DNA of 64,000 bases from Hybos culiciformis (lineage: Eukaryota > Arthropoda > Insecta > Diptera > Hybotidae). Numbering within the stretch: position 1 is the first letter of the stretch; every line of letters starts with the position of its first letter. The stretch is taken from the NCBI GenBank assembly GCA_964007475.1, contig OZ023273.1, positions 81,942,598-82,006,597 of the forward strand, read 5' to 3'. The position numbers and the translations under genes were made by a program. Under the pieces are notes generated by a model that was given only the letters and a program-made list of their open reading frames with translations, made no database searches and was not told the origin of the DNA. Positions 22,125-33,135 of the stretch are shown one piece after another.

Positions 22125-22987
22125 TATTAATTTTTTTATCATTCTTTTAACTTCAGCGTAAGATAACATTTATTAAATAATTATAGATTTATCAAATTTT
22201 TTTTTTATAATATTCAGAAAAAGTTCCAAATTATGAGACTGATGTTTTTTTTATTTTTAATAAACTTTGTGATTCTAGGCTTTTAATAACATTTTTTTAT
22301 ATAAAGTTTTTATAACTATTTTTTATGTAATTAAATTTTTATGTGATTTTTTTTCCGTATTTAATATATAATTCGAAACTTTTGAAATAATCTATTTATT
22401 TTTATTTACTTACTTTTAGGTATATTGGCTGCAAGGTTTCATATATAGCTGTTAATACTTAATACCTCCGGAACAAACAAAGAAATTGTGCTTTTTGAAA
22501 TTCTTGACCGGCTTTCTAAGGACCTAAAAGAATCTCCTGTGGCAACAAACCTTAATGTTATTGTCAGTTTGACTCTGGGTGTAATCGCGAGTCTCATGTG
22601 CGTGTCTTGTTTTTCAATTGCAGAACTTATCTAAAAAACATAAGATATTATTTTATTGAATTTTTATTTACCGATGGTTAACATATTTTAAATACAATTT
22701 TTGTAATATCTTACTTTAGTTAAAATATCGTCAAATTGTTGTGGCAACAGTCGGGTGAAATTTTGGAAATTGCTGTTGTCACCCCAAATTAAATCTTTGA
22801 GGAGACTTTCCTCTATATCGTACAAAGGCCGTTTCATCAAAAAAGGGTTTACCCACATAGTTTTCGACCTTTGTTTTTTCTTTGATGCTTTTTTAGCATC
22901 AGTTAACATTTTTATTAAGATCACTTTCCGAACAACTAATAATTGTTCATCACTTAAATGGTCGGATAAAGTAATTTTTTTATTCAT
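20759..22987 (-). pseudogene. Harbinger A transposase, three exons, stop and frameshift
   Basis: Exon 1 is 22987-22715 (MNKKITL to DILTK, donor GTAAGA), exon 2 is 22630-22414 (HTH-like part, donor GTAAGT), exon 3 is 21532-20759 (after TTACTTTAG). Exon 3 is a DDE_Tnp_4 nuclease: LGAIDG for the first D, FVGDDAF for the second and TVECAFG for the E. An in-frame TAG (21440-21442) follows GAIDG, and a one-base shift lies in exon 2 near 22455, where AIYETLQPIYLK appears in another frame. Phases agree at both joins. Intron 2 contains MADF exon 2 on the opposite strand. Confidence 0.85.
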
Positions 22988-23436
22988 TTTTTTAAATACA
23001 CAAATTAATTGTTTTTTTTTTTAGGAATTATAAAATAAGTTTTCAATAATTAATAATTTTAATACAATTTTTATTTATTTTTTATTTTTTATAACTTTAA
23101 TTGAAAATTCACTATATTTTTAACCAAAAAAAATTACAAATTTTTTGTTAAATAAAAGTTTCATGTCAAATTCATTCTTTGTCTACTAATTAAATAAAAA
23201 TTTCTACAGCGGATAATTTGTCGCCTCTAATAATTTTTTATAATAAAAATTTACAAACGTTTTGTTTGAATAAAAAATCCATTTAACCTTAATCCTTGAA
23301 AAGCCTTGATGTTTACCGAAAACGATTGAGTTCAAGGAATAGGCACCAAAAATAATAAAAATATTTAAGTACAAAATAAATAATTTTTTAATTTTAAAAA
23401 TTACATACTTATATTATATTCTTTTTTTGTAAATTT

Positions 23437-24560
23437 TTACAACGTTTTCTTGTCTGCTTGTCTGTACACTTTCTTGTCTGTTTGTCTGTACACGAAATTT
23501 TGTAATCAAATTTTAGACCATTTTCCGACAAGCTACAGATCTGAAACTTTTAATACAACCAAAAGTTCATCCGATTTCATTCAAATTTACTACATAAAAA
23601 ATAAGTAAAAATCAAGTTTTCAAAAAAAAACTCAGATTTTTTGATTGGGACGTAAGTGACTTGATTCATGAAGATAAAGAATATTCAAGAGAAATGTCCC
23701 AATCAAAAAATCTGAGTCCACCTCTGTGTGTGAAGAAAAAGTTATTTTCTACTTATTCATGCGGCTTGTCCTCAGTTTTTTTGAAAACTCGTTTTTTACT
23801 TATTTTTATTTTCTGCCTTTTTCACGTTAACTAAATTGTTATTATGTGCTGCATGGATGTTTGAAAACACTTTTATGACTAATCATATCGATGAAAATTT
23901 TTCCGATGATTTTTCCGCTTTTTCAGGTTTACCATGGAGTTTTCCACAAAAGCAACTTTATGCAACTCATTTCGCTCTACAACTTTGTCTCAGGTTGCAA
24001 AACGCTCAAACTCCGGAAAAGCGTTTAACATGAATTTTCATCGATTTGTCGGAGAGAAAGTAATGACGCCAGTTGATAGGAAACTTGATCCTGCATAATG
24101 TAGAAAACTTTTTTATCGGAAAATTTTCCGGAAAAGTCGGGAAATTCCCGAAAATTTTTTGTAAAAATCAGAAAACTTTCCATTTTTCCTGGAAGGGATT
24201 TATCACTAATCAAATTTGTACCAAATTTTCAAATGATTTTTCCCGATTTTCCGGGTTTTCCATGGAAACTTCTGGTTCAAATTTTTATAGATTCAATTGT
24301 CACGCGACATGAACGTGTGTGCCAAATTTCAGCTCGCTGTGATGACGAAAAGTGGGTCTACGAGAGTGTCGAAAATAATAAAGAAAAATATAAATAAACA
24401 GACAAATTCGTGTACGAGTTAATTGTGGCCTCAAAAACAGGAAATTATTAAACACACAAATTTCGTAACAAAAAATGTATTGGCCTCCTACCCAGCGACC
24501 TTCCCTTGAGGAGGACTTCAAAAGTTCGTCCGATCTCATTCAAATTTGGTACATTAAAAG
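23437..24560 (-). repeat. Satellite-type repeat element inside Harbinger A
   Basis: On the minus strand 24560-24430 matches one 117-bp unit of the tandem array at 46.4-46.8 kb (GGTCGCTGGGTAGGAGGCCA), and 23600-23440 matches its right end (TCTGTAGCTTGTCGGAAA, AACGTTGTAA). So the same non-coding family lies here with one unit. The intervening 23.6-24.3 kb includes a foldback insertion and unassigned sequence with loose internal repeats (CCATGGAGTTTTCC, CCATGGAAACTTC). Confidence 0.55.
23597..23815. mobile_element. Nested foldback element, ~219 bp
   Basis: Outer arms 23597-23636 and 23776-23815 are inverted copies (AAAAATAAGTAAAAA, GTTTTCAAAAAAA, CTCAG). An inner perfect 21-base inverted pair (CAGATTTTTTGATTGGGAC) lies at about 23631-23651 and 23695-23718. 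The RNA would fold into a long two-tier hairpin. It has no coding capacity. Confidence 0.6.
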
Positions 24561-24852
24561 AGGATATAATTAATTTTTTTTTATTTTGGTAAAATAGGTA
24601 TATGGCGCTTATCTGCTGAAAAAGATAATAAAATTATGTTTACTACCGGCCAACCAGATTTTCCTTCCATTTTATCGACTTCGTATCCATAACTTTATTT
24701 TATTTATTTAAATAATTAAAATATTTTAGTCCGAACTAAAATCTAGATTTTAAGCTGGACAGTGAAAATTATTTCGAAGATTTTTACGAAAATACATTCA
24801 AAAAAAATCTTGATTTTAATCTTCGAAAACATCCTGTGTAAATGGGGGGTAA

Positions 24853-25426
24853 GTGGTAAAAATCTTAATTTTTGTATTTTTTTAAATATATGGAGGCGAG
24901 AAAAAAATTAAATTAACATGAGAAAATGGTATGTATTTTTAATTCTCACCGGGAAAATTTATAGATTAATAAATGTTTTTTCAAAAGAATTTAAAAAATA
25001 AATTTATGGTTCGTTAAATAAAATGTTACAAGACAATTACCACATCATTTGCTTACCCGCCATTATTGTATGATGTTTTTTTTTTTTTTTTTTTTTTTTT
25101 AATTAAATTCAACTTTTTTTTTTTAATTTTTGAAAGTTTAAAAAATATTGCACTTTTAAGAATTGCTAAATTTTTAATTTGAAAAATTCAATTTTTTTGT
25201 CAACAAACTTTACTGATTTTGTTTCAAATTATTTTGACAGTTTTAATGTAACGTGTAAATATTTACAATTTAGAATAAAAATGTTAATTGCTTACTTCTA
25301 TAGATTATAAATTATATTAGTATTCGATGGAAGAAGATCTATACTATATTGTGTATAGATACAAATAAAAATTATATCATGTTTTTTGACAGTTTTAATG
25401 GAATGGATGAAATCAAATGGATAAAT
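24853..25426. other. AT-rich DNA without recognised features
   Basis: This holds a 29-base poly-T tract near 25075-25100 and otherwise unstructured AT-rich DNA. I see no reading frame or terminal repeat. Confidence 0.6.
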
Positions 25427-26092
25427 TTTATATAAATAATCAGACATGGATATCAAGACTGATGATAATATTTTGCTGTCATTCGGCTGTCATTGTGTCA
25501 TAGTCACCATTTTACAATGGAGCGCTACTCGATTCAACACCGCTTCAAAATCGTTAAATGTATTATCAAAATTCAAGCTCTATTCGCAAAACGTTCCGCG
25601 CGTTACGTGGCTACTTGAACAAACAAAATTGTCGATTCTCGATCGATGAAAATCCCAAAAGACTCACTGTTTGGTGTGGATTATAGAGACACGGCATCAT
25701 CGGACCTTATTTTTTGAAAGATGAGCGTTCAAAGATGGTGACTGTCAACATGGAGCGGTACCGGGTCACGATAACAGAGTTTGTTTAGTCGGAATTGAAT
25801 GGTAAGGACTTGGACGATATGTGGTCTTAACAAGATGGAGCAACGAGCCACATAGTGAACGTCACATTCGAGTTACTGCAAATAGAACGCGTTATTTCGA
25901 AAAGTGGCGATATGAGCTCGCCGCTACGATTGTGCAATTTGACTCTCTTAGACTTTTTCTTTGGGGTTACGTTGAATCTATGGAATATGCCAATAAGCAA
26001 TCAACAATTGCCGACCTTGAGGACAACATTGTTCGTGTCATATGCGAGATTGAGGTCACCTTATCAGAAATTGAAGCTCTCGGATGACGGAT
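25427..26092 (+). pseudogene. Tc1/mariner-type transposase remnant, copy 2
   Basis: Longer than copy 1: it keeps the region after CGTTATTTCGAAAAGTGGCGAT, which in translated frames reads SPLRLCNLTLLDFFFG and WGYVESMEYANKQ. This corresponds to the last catalytic segment of IS630/Tc1-mariner-like transposases. Stops and shifts occur throughout (for example TTTAGTCGG near 25785, TCTTAACAAG near 25827). About 97% identical to 6326-6808 where they overlap, so the two share a recent common source. No TA-flanked TIR was identified. Confidence 0.65.
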
Positions 26093-26216
26093 GAAAAGTG
26101 AACTCTGGCAACATTCAAAATCAGGGAATGAAAACACCAGAATAAATTTAATTAAAATAAAATTAAATATTATTAATAAAGTTGAATATATTTAAAAATA
26201 AATATATTTTAAAATG

Positions 26217-27170
26217 TAGGGGAGAGGCTTGCAGGTTGCCACTGCTTGCAGGTTTCCACTGCTTGCAGGTTGCCACCACTGATGTATTTTGACATTCTAG
26301 CAGTCTCACAAACTTAACTCCAAGTGACATCGACGTCAAAAAAACAGTTGTCACTTTAAATATACTTTTGGAGCGGACAGACGCAATAACACAGTGTTTA
26401 CTGAGCAAAGTGTGAATTATTTTTTTCAAAAACTTTGCAAATTAAAAATTGTGTTTTTGTTCTGTGCTCGTAAAGTGAACTTTTTTATTAGCAATCAATA
26501 TAAATAATTGGGTTGTGTTGCTTTTTCATTCAATTAACATATTCCAAAAAGAATTAAAAATATATTATGAATTGGCAATTTTTTTAAATGGATTATAGAA
26601 AATTGCGTCAGAAATCAGGTTGCGTCAGGCTTGCAGGTTGCCACCTTGATGAAAGCCCTGATGACTGTATGATTTGTTTGAAGAAAATGTCGGAAGTAAA
26701 CAAAACTCTATTATGTGCCACAAATGCAGAAGAGCCGTTCATGCGAAATGTGTTTCAGTGTTTAAAGATTCCGAATTCTGATTCCGATGAAGATTTGGAA
26801 TGATTCCATACCATATTGTAATTTTATTTTTTATGTCAATTTTCAGTCATTTCTTTATGTTTACAACCACTGGGTGCAATATACATTTCTAAATGAGACA
26901 TTTTTCTGTTTCAGTTTTTCAACATTTTCAGCAAATTTTCCAAAGGGTGGCAACCTGCAAGCCTAAATTTGAAGAGTTCGATTTTAGATACTTTTGAAAA
27001 TTTGCTATAGAATTTTTATTTTTTGAGATTTCAAATGATTTCTAGGCCAGTATTGTAGCTTTTTACTTCCTCTTTCCAACGCATATACTTTTTGTACAAT
27101 ACGTTCATTTTATGACGAGTTATGATAAAAAAAAGCTATGGGGTGGTAACCTGCAAGCCTCTCCCCTATA
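26217..27170. mobile_element. TIR element with zinc-finger fragment, copy 2
   Basis: The ends TAGGGGAGAGGCTTGCAGG (26217) and its inverse (to about 27170) are flanked by TA. The left end carries three direct subrepeats of CTTGCAGGTTGCCAC. An inner pair, AGGCTTGCAGGTTGCCACC at 26627 and inverted at about 26945-26963, encloses 337 bases with the zinc-finger fragment, so the structure looks like an element within an element. It is the sister of 6946-8664 but lacks that copy's 7.1-8.2 kb stretch. Confidence 0.65.
26588..26803 (+). pseudogene. PHD/RING-like zinc-finger fragment, copy 2
   Basis: This is the same frame as at 8283, starting MDYRKLRQK. C-x2-C (CMIC) lies in one frame and CHKCRRAVHAKC one base away. 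After a further shift it ends with the acidic NSDSDEDLE tail. Both frame breaks are seen directly. With only six zinc ligands visible, the domain is a truncated PHD-like finger. The upstream residues RLAGCHL come from the TIR-like repeat itself. No function is claimed. Confidence 0.5.
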
Positions 27171-27690
27171 TATTGTTTCATTTATCCACTGGCCACAACG
27201 GAAGAAAAATCAATTATGAATTAAAATAAAAGAATCACAAAATTAAAGAAAAAAATTCAAATTTAAAGAAAAAAGATTATAAGTTAAACTTAAAAATTAT
27301 GAAATGGAGGAAAAAAATTGAAATTGAAAGAAAAGCTGCAAATTGCAAGATTAGAAAGCCGCAAAAATTAGACCTATTGTATTAATACATGTAAGATTGT
27401 GATTTTAAAAACAAAATTTTCTTATAATGTTTGTACCAAATTTTATATTAAATAATTCTACTAAAATAGTTAAATAAAATTAAAACTTTTAAAATATAAA
27501 ATATTTATATATATATATTTATATTTATATTTATATTTATATTTATATTTATATTTATATTTATATTTATATTTATATTTATATTTATATTTATATTTAT
27601 ATTTATATTTATATTTATATAAATATATAAAATATTTTTCTAATTCAACCATTCTTATAAATATTTGAATTATCCCGAGCTCTTCTTCTT
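27171..27690. repeat. Downstream AT-rich repeat, copy 2, with (TTTATA)n
   Basis: Matches 8665-9140. At 27507-27622 a pure TTTATA hexamer array of about 19 units replaces the (TA)n of copy 1. The array yields an artefactual reading frame of alternating Lys and Tyr on the minus strand, which is not a gene. Confidence 0.75.
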
Positions 27691-28439
27691 TGAACTAAAT
27701 CAAAATAATCTTTTTGTCACTTTTATGATTTTTTATTTTGATACTTTATTATTATTGAGAATAGAATTCAAATATTATATTTTTTTTTTATAATTAAATA
27801 CACATTAACGTTATGACTGTTTTTTTAGATTTAAATTAGTACCAAGTTTGTTGAATATGGGTTTGTATTTCATTTCTCACACATTTGTCAATAAGTAGAT
27901 AACTCCATTTTTGATAAAATGAGAAAAAGCTTATTTTGTGTCTTTCTTATTTTTCTATTATTTTATTGATATTCTAACAATATTTTTGCTTGTAGTTATT
28001 AAAAATATCATACTTATTCAATTTAAAAAAGAAATTATATATTTTTAATAAAAAGTACCATATAGAATCCAAAAAAAAAAGATATTTTTCTGACCAGATT
28101 GAAAGTAAATGAGAAAAAGTAATTAACTCCACCTAAATATACTTGTTCACAATTTTTTTTTCTTTTTTGCCATTGATAATATGAAATAGGAAAAACAGGA
28201 TAAAATTAGATATTATGTTATGAACAAAAATAAGATTCTGAAAAAATATAAAATTCTAGATAATAATAGAAAAATAATATTTTAAAATTTTAAAATGAAT
28301 TAATGCATGAAATTAAGAATATTAAGCTAAATTAAATAATTAACAAAAAAAAAATAATAATAACAAAGAATATTTAAAAAAGTGAGTTCACATAATTGTA
28401 ATATCAAAAAAATAATGAACTATTAAATATCGTCATCTC

Positions 28440-30375
28440 TGCTATCTGAATTATAATCATATAAGGTATCCTCTGCATTTTTTGAATCTTTAAGTTTGCG
28501 ATAAAATTGGTGAAATAGGAGGAATTAGATTTAGCATGTCCATTATATCTTTCTTTTTTTCTTTGGTAATAGATAATATCCCTTGATTCAGTAATTCTAG
28601 GCGTAGTGCTTGTTGTGGTGTTTCCATATTTTTTTTCTTTAACATATTTGCCGTTTTAAAATTTTCTGCGTAATCAGTTTTATAAATTAACTTTCCAAAA
28701 TCTTCCTTTTGATATTTAATAATCCTTATTTGATTCCATTTTATTTGTTCTTTGAGAGAATTTATTTTTGTACTTTTAAAATATATTTTGAATAAATTTG
28801 AAAAATTGAAAAAGGCTTCTTTTAGCATATCTTCAATAATAAACGGATTTTTCTTTTAGCAAGAACGAATTAGTTGCTTGTAATCATGAGGATGCCATGT
28901 TCCAGAACTATTATTTTTTTTGCCTTCTCAATCACTGCATGGTCATTATCACATTCTAAATGGGTGTGGCCGGGCTCTAGAAACTTATGCTCTATAATTT
29001 TACCGTGCAAATCTGTTGCATAAAATAAAGCTTGAAACATTGCCCGGAAAATTGAATTTCGATTTTGTCCTGGACATGTGTTTGGTGTTTCTCCAAAAAC
29101 ATTGAGAAAGCAGGTCTTGAAAACTTCCTTATGTTCTAAGCCAATTGGTATTTTATACACATGAGTATATTTTCTGAACTTTTTTGGGTTTTTTAAATTA
29201 GTACGGCTTTGTTTGGTCTCAATTGTTATAAGCTTGTTCATGTATCCTTGCCTAAGAGCGTAGTTTCCAAGACTCCAATATTCTTCAAATAACGCAGAGA
29301 TTAGACTGGATAGTAAACTGGATAGTAAACTGATCATTTTTGTGTTTTTTATCTGTGTTTGTAAGAAGATAGTTGATTAAGTGTCTTTTTACTATCCTGA
29401 TTTCTATCAAGATTTTTATCATGTTTTCATTTTTTTGTATTAAATTTTTTTGTTTTTTTTTAGTACACTGATAAAAAAAAAACAAGGCATACAATTTTTA
29501 ATTTTGTATTGTTAAAGTAAAAAAAAAATATTTGTTCTTTTTTTCTGACTGTGACTATCCATTCAACTATCTTCTCAACTGTCTTGATTTAAATCCTGCT
29601 AGTAGAGAAGATAGTAAATTGACAATTAATAAAGTAATAAAATTTCACCGATACATTCAACTACTATCTTCGTCAAGATAGTAAAAAAATCCAGTCTAAC
29701 CTGGGGGTAAAGTATGTTGTTGTTTTTCTTGCTGAGATTTTTTTACCTGATTTTAATGAAGAATAAGCTTTGCCACTGTTTTTTAAATTTTTTAAATGTT
29801 CTGCCCTTTTTCTTAATGTTTTTTTAGATTGTACTTCAATTCCAGTTGAAAAAGTCCTGTTAACTTCTAGGTTCTCTTTATCATTATCGTTCAGTTCTTG
29901 ACTATAGGCTTGGAAATTTTGGCCACAAGGAAATTCATCTGCTTCACTGGACACTGGAACTCTGTTCTCTATTATATAATATTTCTGTACCCTGTTCCTG
30001 AGCACAGGCTTCCAAGTTCTCATTAAAAAATTTTTTGCTACAAGATATTTCTAAAATGACGATTAAAGTTAAGTATCTATAAACAAAAATAATTTTTAAT
30101 TTATTACTTGCTGAATCGTGTAAAACTTGTGTTTCTTTTCGTTCTCGTTTTACGCCACATAAAGATATTTTACTGCTGGTTTTACTTTTTTGCTAAGTAG
30201 TTTTCTAAGAAAAGTTTCAAATTAATATTACAACACAAATTATTTGAACTTCTTAAAAGTTATTACCAGTATCTTCAATATCGAAAGTCGGAACACTATT
30301 TCCAACAATTTCACAATATTCCTCTTCATAATCACTTCCGAAAACTTCTCTTAAAAGTTGTGTATCAATATCCAT
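28440..30375 (-). pseudogene. Transposase-like gene of an uncharacterised family, copy 1
   Basis: Exon 1 starts MDIDTQLLREVFGS (30375-30267, donor GTAATA). A second exon (about 30195-30115) and a third from about 30040 carry RKRAEHLKNLKN. A MITE (29304-29696) then interrupts it. The rest reads EEYWSLGNYALRQ, a PGQNRN motif, FLEPGHTHLECDNDHAVIEK, then WHPHDYKQLIRS, and a C-terminal part (IKWNQIRIIKY, LNLIPPISPI). The middle is deleted between FLNVFGET and PGQNRN. A poly-A slip near 28915 and a stop after LIRSC also break it. Family members in insects look like DDE-type transposases (possibly the Pfam DUF7869 group, from memory). Confidence 0.65.
29304..29696. mobile_element. MITE inside the transposase-like gene
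   Basis: The ends GACTGGATAGTAAA and, inverted, GACTGGATTTTTTTAC are flanked by TA on both sides, as in Tc1/mariner-type MITEs. The left end has a direct subrepeat (CTGGATAGTAAA twice). It splits the reading frame of the gene at 28440-30375. No coding capacity. Confidence 0.6.
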
Positions 30376-31235
30376 ATTTTGCTTTTAAAAAGTATGATTT
30401 CCACTTTTCTTTACTCAAACATTTTTTTTTTTTGAATTTAATTTTTTTAATTTTTTTGTTTTCAAAAATTACATAGAAAAAGGCTGCTACGCACAATAAA
30501 ATTTAAAAAAAATAAAATTATTATTGGCTCCCGCTTGTTTTATTTCACAATTTTAATAAGTTAAATTCAAAAAAAAAAAAATAACTCAACTTATTGAAAC
30601 AAATAGTAATAACCATAAACCACATAACTGTAATTTTATGTGACCATACGTACCACATTACGTGGTACAGTCCCACTTTTTAAGCAAGCGTCCCACATTG
30701 CCATTTGTACCACATTTTGTACCACATTTTTCCCGTCAGCTCACATTTGTACCATATTCCTTTGGTAATATATAGATAATATATGGAGCTCTCAAAAAAC
30801 ACAATTAACAATCGAAACATTAAAAGCTATGATTATTGTAAAAACCAATTTTACAAAAGATTGTGATACATTTTACTCAAATATTGTATTATTTTAGTCA
30901 GATGAATTGTTGACAATACTTTTTTTTAATTATTTAAAATTATTTTTTATTTTTTCTATTGAAAATATTATTATAAAAATTATAAAAATGTAAAATATAT
31001 ATGTTTACGATTTTTACACCCGCTGTACGACCTTGACCCAACAGAAATCTGGTCACTTTACTGTAATTATTTTTGTGTACAACTATTTAACTTCGTTCAA
31101 CGAATTTTTTGCCTGCGTTGAAAAATAAATAATTCAACTTATTTTGTTTACGATAAATTTTATATGTATTGCAGAACAAAGGAAAAAAATTGTTAAAAAG
31201 ATTATAACTAAACTTATATATTTTTTTCTAATTAA
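30376..31235. other. AT-rich flank of the 5-kb transposon
   Basis: Non-coding. A small palindrome, GTACCACATTACGTGGTAC, occurs at about 30650-30670, with further TGTACCACA motifs to 30760. I recognise nothing else here. Confidence 0.45.
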
Positions 31236-31731
31236 AGCTTAGTATGCTATTTGTATGTTACTCGAGAAAAATGATATTTTGTATGAAAGAAAAACCATAG
31301 GAAAAAAAAATTACGATTTTTTTCACAATTTTTTCCAAGGAGTATGCTGTATAGTACGCTGCTCGAGGAAAAAACTAGTAAGCAATTATTTGAAACCGCT
31401 GTATTGGCATCTGCTTTTATTTAAAATAACTTTATATTGTCAGCTGCTTTCATTGTGAAACTGCTGGTTTTTCGTAGTTTTTTCTTAGTTTTATCTACCC
31501 GGGTAGATAAAATCAAGAAAAAGTCTTTTTGTAATTTAATAATTCAAAAACGAAAAAAAAAAAAATTACCAATTATTTTTAAATAATTTCTGAATTACTT
31601 TTTGTGATTAATAAATAAATATAGACAATGACAATAACGACATTACATTTTTCCTAACTTTTTGTTAGGAATTTTTTCCATAAATTTTCTCGTAATTTTT
31701 CCAGAGCAACATACAATCAACATACTGAGCT
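31236..31731. mobile_element. Harbinger-type MITE, 496 bp, TAA TSD
   Basis: The left end AGCTTAGTATGCTATTTGTA and right end (inverted) AGCTCAGTATGTTGATTGTA are about 80% alike over 37 bases and are flanked by TAA (31233-31235, 31732-31734). An internal related motif lies at about 31345-31370. A perfect 24-base palindrome centred on CTACCCGGGTAG (about 31490-31513) sits near the middle. No coding capacity. Confidence 0.65.
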
Positions 31732-31754
31732 TAAAATAAAAATATTTTATGTTA

Positions 31755-31937
31755 GAGTACGACTCAAATCACTTGACCAATCCGTTATGAAAAGCTTTCC
31801 CTTTCCATTACAAAATTCCATACAAAATTTAGGGGAAATAACTTAAGAAAAAAGCTCATGCAAATTTTGTATGCAATTTTGTAATGGAAAGGGAAAGCTT
31901 CGCATAACGGATTAGTCAAGTCATTTGAATCGTACTC
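31755..31937. mobile_element. Full-length palindromic MITE, 183 bp
   Basis: The sequence runs from GAGTACGACTCAAAT to its inverse ATTTGAATCGTACTC and is a near-complete palindrome (for example GCTTTCCCTTTCCATTAC against GTAATGGAAAGGGAAAGC), with TA at each side. This is the form of Tc1/mariner-derived foldback MITEs. It ends 5 bases before the CAGCGGTTTCC motif at 31943. Confidence 0.75.
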
Positions 31938-31942
31938 TAATA

Positions 31943-32860
31943 CAGCGGTTTCCAAACTTTATATTACTATGCCCCATATTAAATAGAAATAAATCTTTAC
32001 GGACCCCCAAAGTAAAAAAATATACACAAATTGTTAAATATTAAATAAAACATATTTTACGTATTGTTTATTTTTTCTTAAAATACATTTATTATTAATG
32101 GGACGGATGAGCTTGTTTTTCACCACAACGTTTCTGAAATCGTTGTGTTATTTTTTTTTTTTAAATATTTATTTAGAAAATAGCACTAACAATTAAAGGT
32201 AATAAAACGATAAGGCGTTAATGTTGTATAAAAATTATAATTCGAGAGAACCGAAAAAAGGAGTTTGGAAAAAAGATTGTAAAATATCTTTCATCGGTAT
32301 GTATTGTTCAAAATTTTTCAAACAACCACATAATTCTTGGGCCCACCGTGATAATAATACGGGATTTTCAATTAATAATTAGATTTAAAAATAAAATTAA
32401 ATCATATAGCCAAAGTAAAAACAGAAAATTAAAAAAAACGTAAAAAATAGTCGTCAACAATATAATAAATTAGTACTTTTTCAGGACGATAAAATATGTT
32501 TTTAAATTAAATCAATATTGCAAATATTAAAAAAAAATATTTTGCATTAAAACAATCGGAAACTAATTTTATGTCTAGGGAGGTACATTTTTGATTTTCA
32601 CCCCGTACTTCTTACCACACTATCAATAGCCTTCTAAGGCGGAAATATGTAACTACAATTTCTTAGAATTTGGTTTGATCGTATTAAACAAAACAATTGA
32701 TAGAAAAACGGAATGAAAATATTTTTTGAATTCATGTTATGACTAATTCGTGTTAAAACAGAGTGAGTGCATTTGAATTTAATCATATAAGTGCACGCAA
32801 AATTATGCAAATTTATTTTTTTAATAATAATATTTTTCAAAATTTTTTTTGCCATTCGAG
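31943..32860 (+). repeat. Repeat A, copy 1, with hAT-like end
   Basis: It begins CAGCGGTTTCCAAACT, a hAT-like terminus followed by a CCCC-rich tract. Bases 32340-32850 are the inverse of segments at 34.69-34.79, 40.69-40.85 and 45.02-45.27 kb, which form copy 2 broken by insertions. No gene is seen. The right end is not defined. Copy 2 also has CAGCGGTTTCCAAACT at its outer edge (34572), suggesting TIRs, but the two copies diverge there. Confidence 0.5.
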
Positions 32861-33135
32861 TGATTAAGCAATATTAGATTAATTTTCGTAAAAAAGTAAA
32901 TTTAGCCAAAAATGGAGTTATACTTATTGACAAATGTGTGAGATTTATATCATTAAACTAAGCAACATTGTTTTGTTATTGTGTCAAATAGAATGAAAAA
33001 TTATTTTCAGTCTTATAACCTTTCCAAACTTATATTCTAAGGTAAGTTTCTTATCCTACATTAAAGAAAGTAAACAAACTAAAATATTACAAATTTTATA
33101 AATTTTAAAAATTATAAATAAAATAAATAAAAAAT

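Larger units (their letters stand above)
19526..24849. mobile_element. PIF/Harbinger transposon A, 5.3 kb
   Basis: The ends are inverted repeats: CTTGGCATTTACACAGGATG on the left and CCCCCCATTTACACAGGATG inverted on the right, staying similar for over 60 bases. Both are flanked by TAA (19523-19525 and 24850-24852), the 3-bp target duplication of this superfamily. It encodes a DDE_Tnp_4 transposase on the minus strand and a MADF-BESS protein on the plus strand. Extra repeats have entered its right part (23.4-24.6 kb). Two small breaks disable the transposase. Confidence 0.9.
27876..32942. mobile_element. 5-kb DNA transposon with 36-bp TIRs
   Basis: The left end CTCACACATTTGTCAATAAG (continuing to TCCATTTTTG, 27876-27913) is repeated inverted at 32907-32942. 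All 36 bases match apart from a 2-base indel. ATTT flanks both sides (27872-27875 and 32943-32946) and may be a 4-bp target duplication. Inside lies a degraded gene of a multicopy transposase-like family (28440-30375, minus), so I infer it is this element's transposase. Three MITEs and a repeat-A segment have inserted between the gene and the right end. Confidence 0.65.

Noticed and set aside
27470..27652. 60-codon frame of alternating Lys-Tyr
   Set aside because: It is the translation of a (TTTATA)n microsatellite and has no coding meaning.
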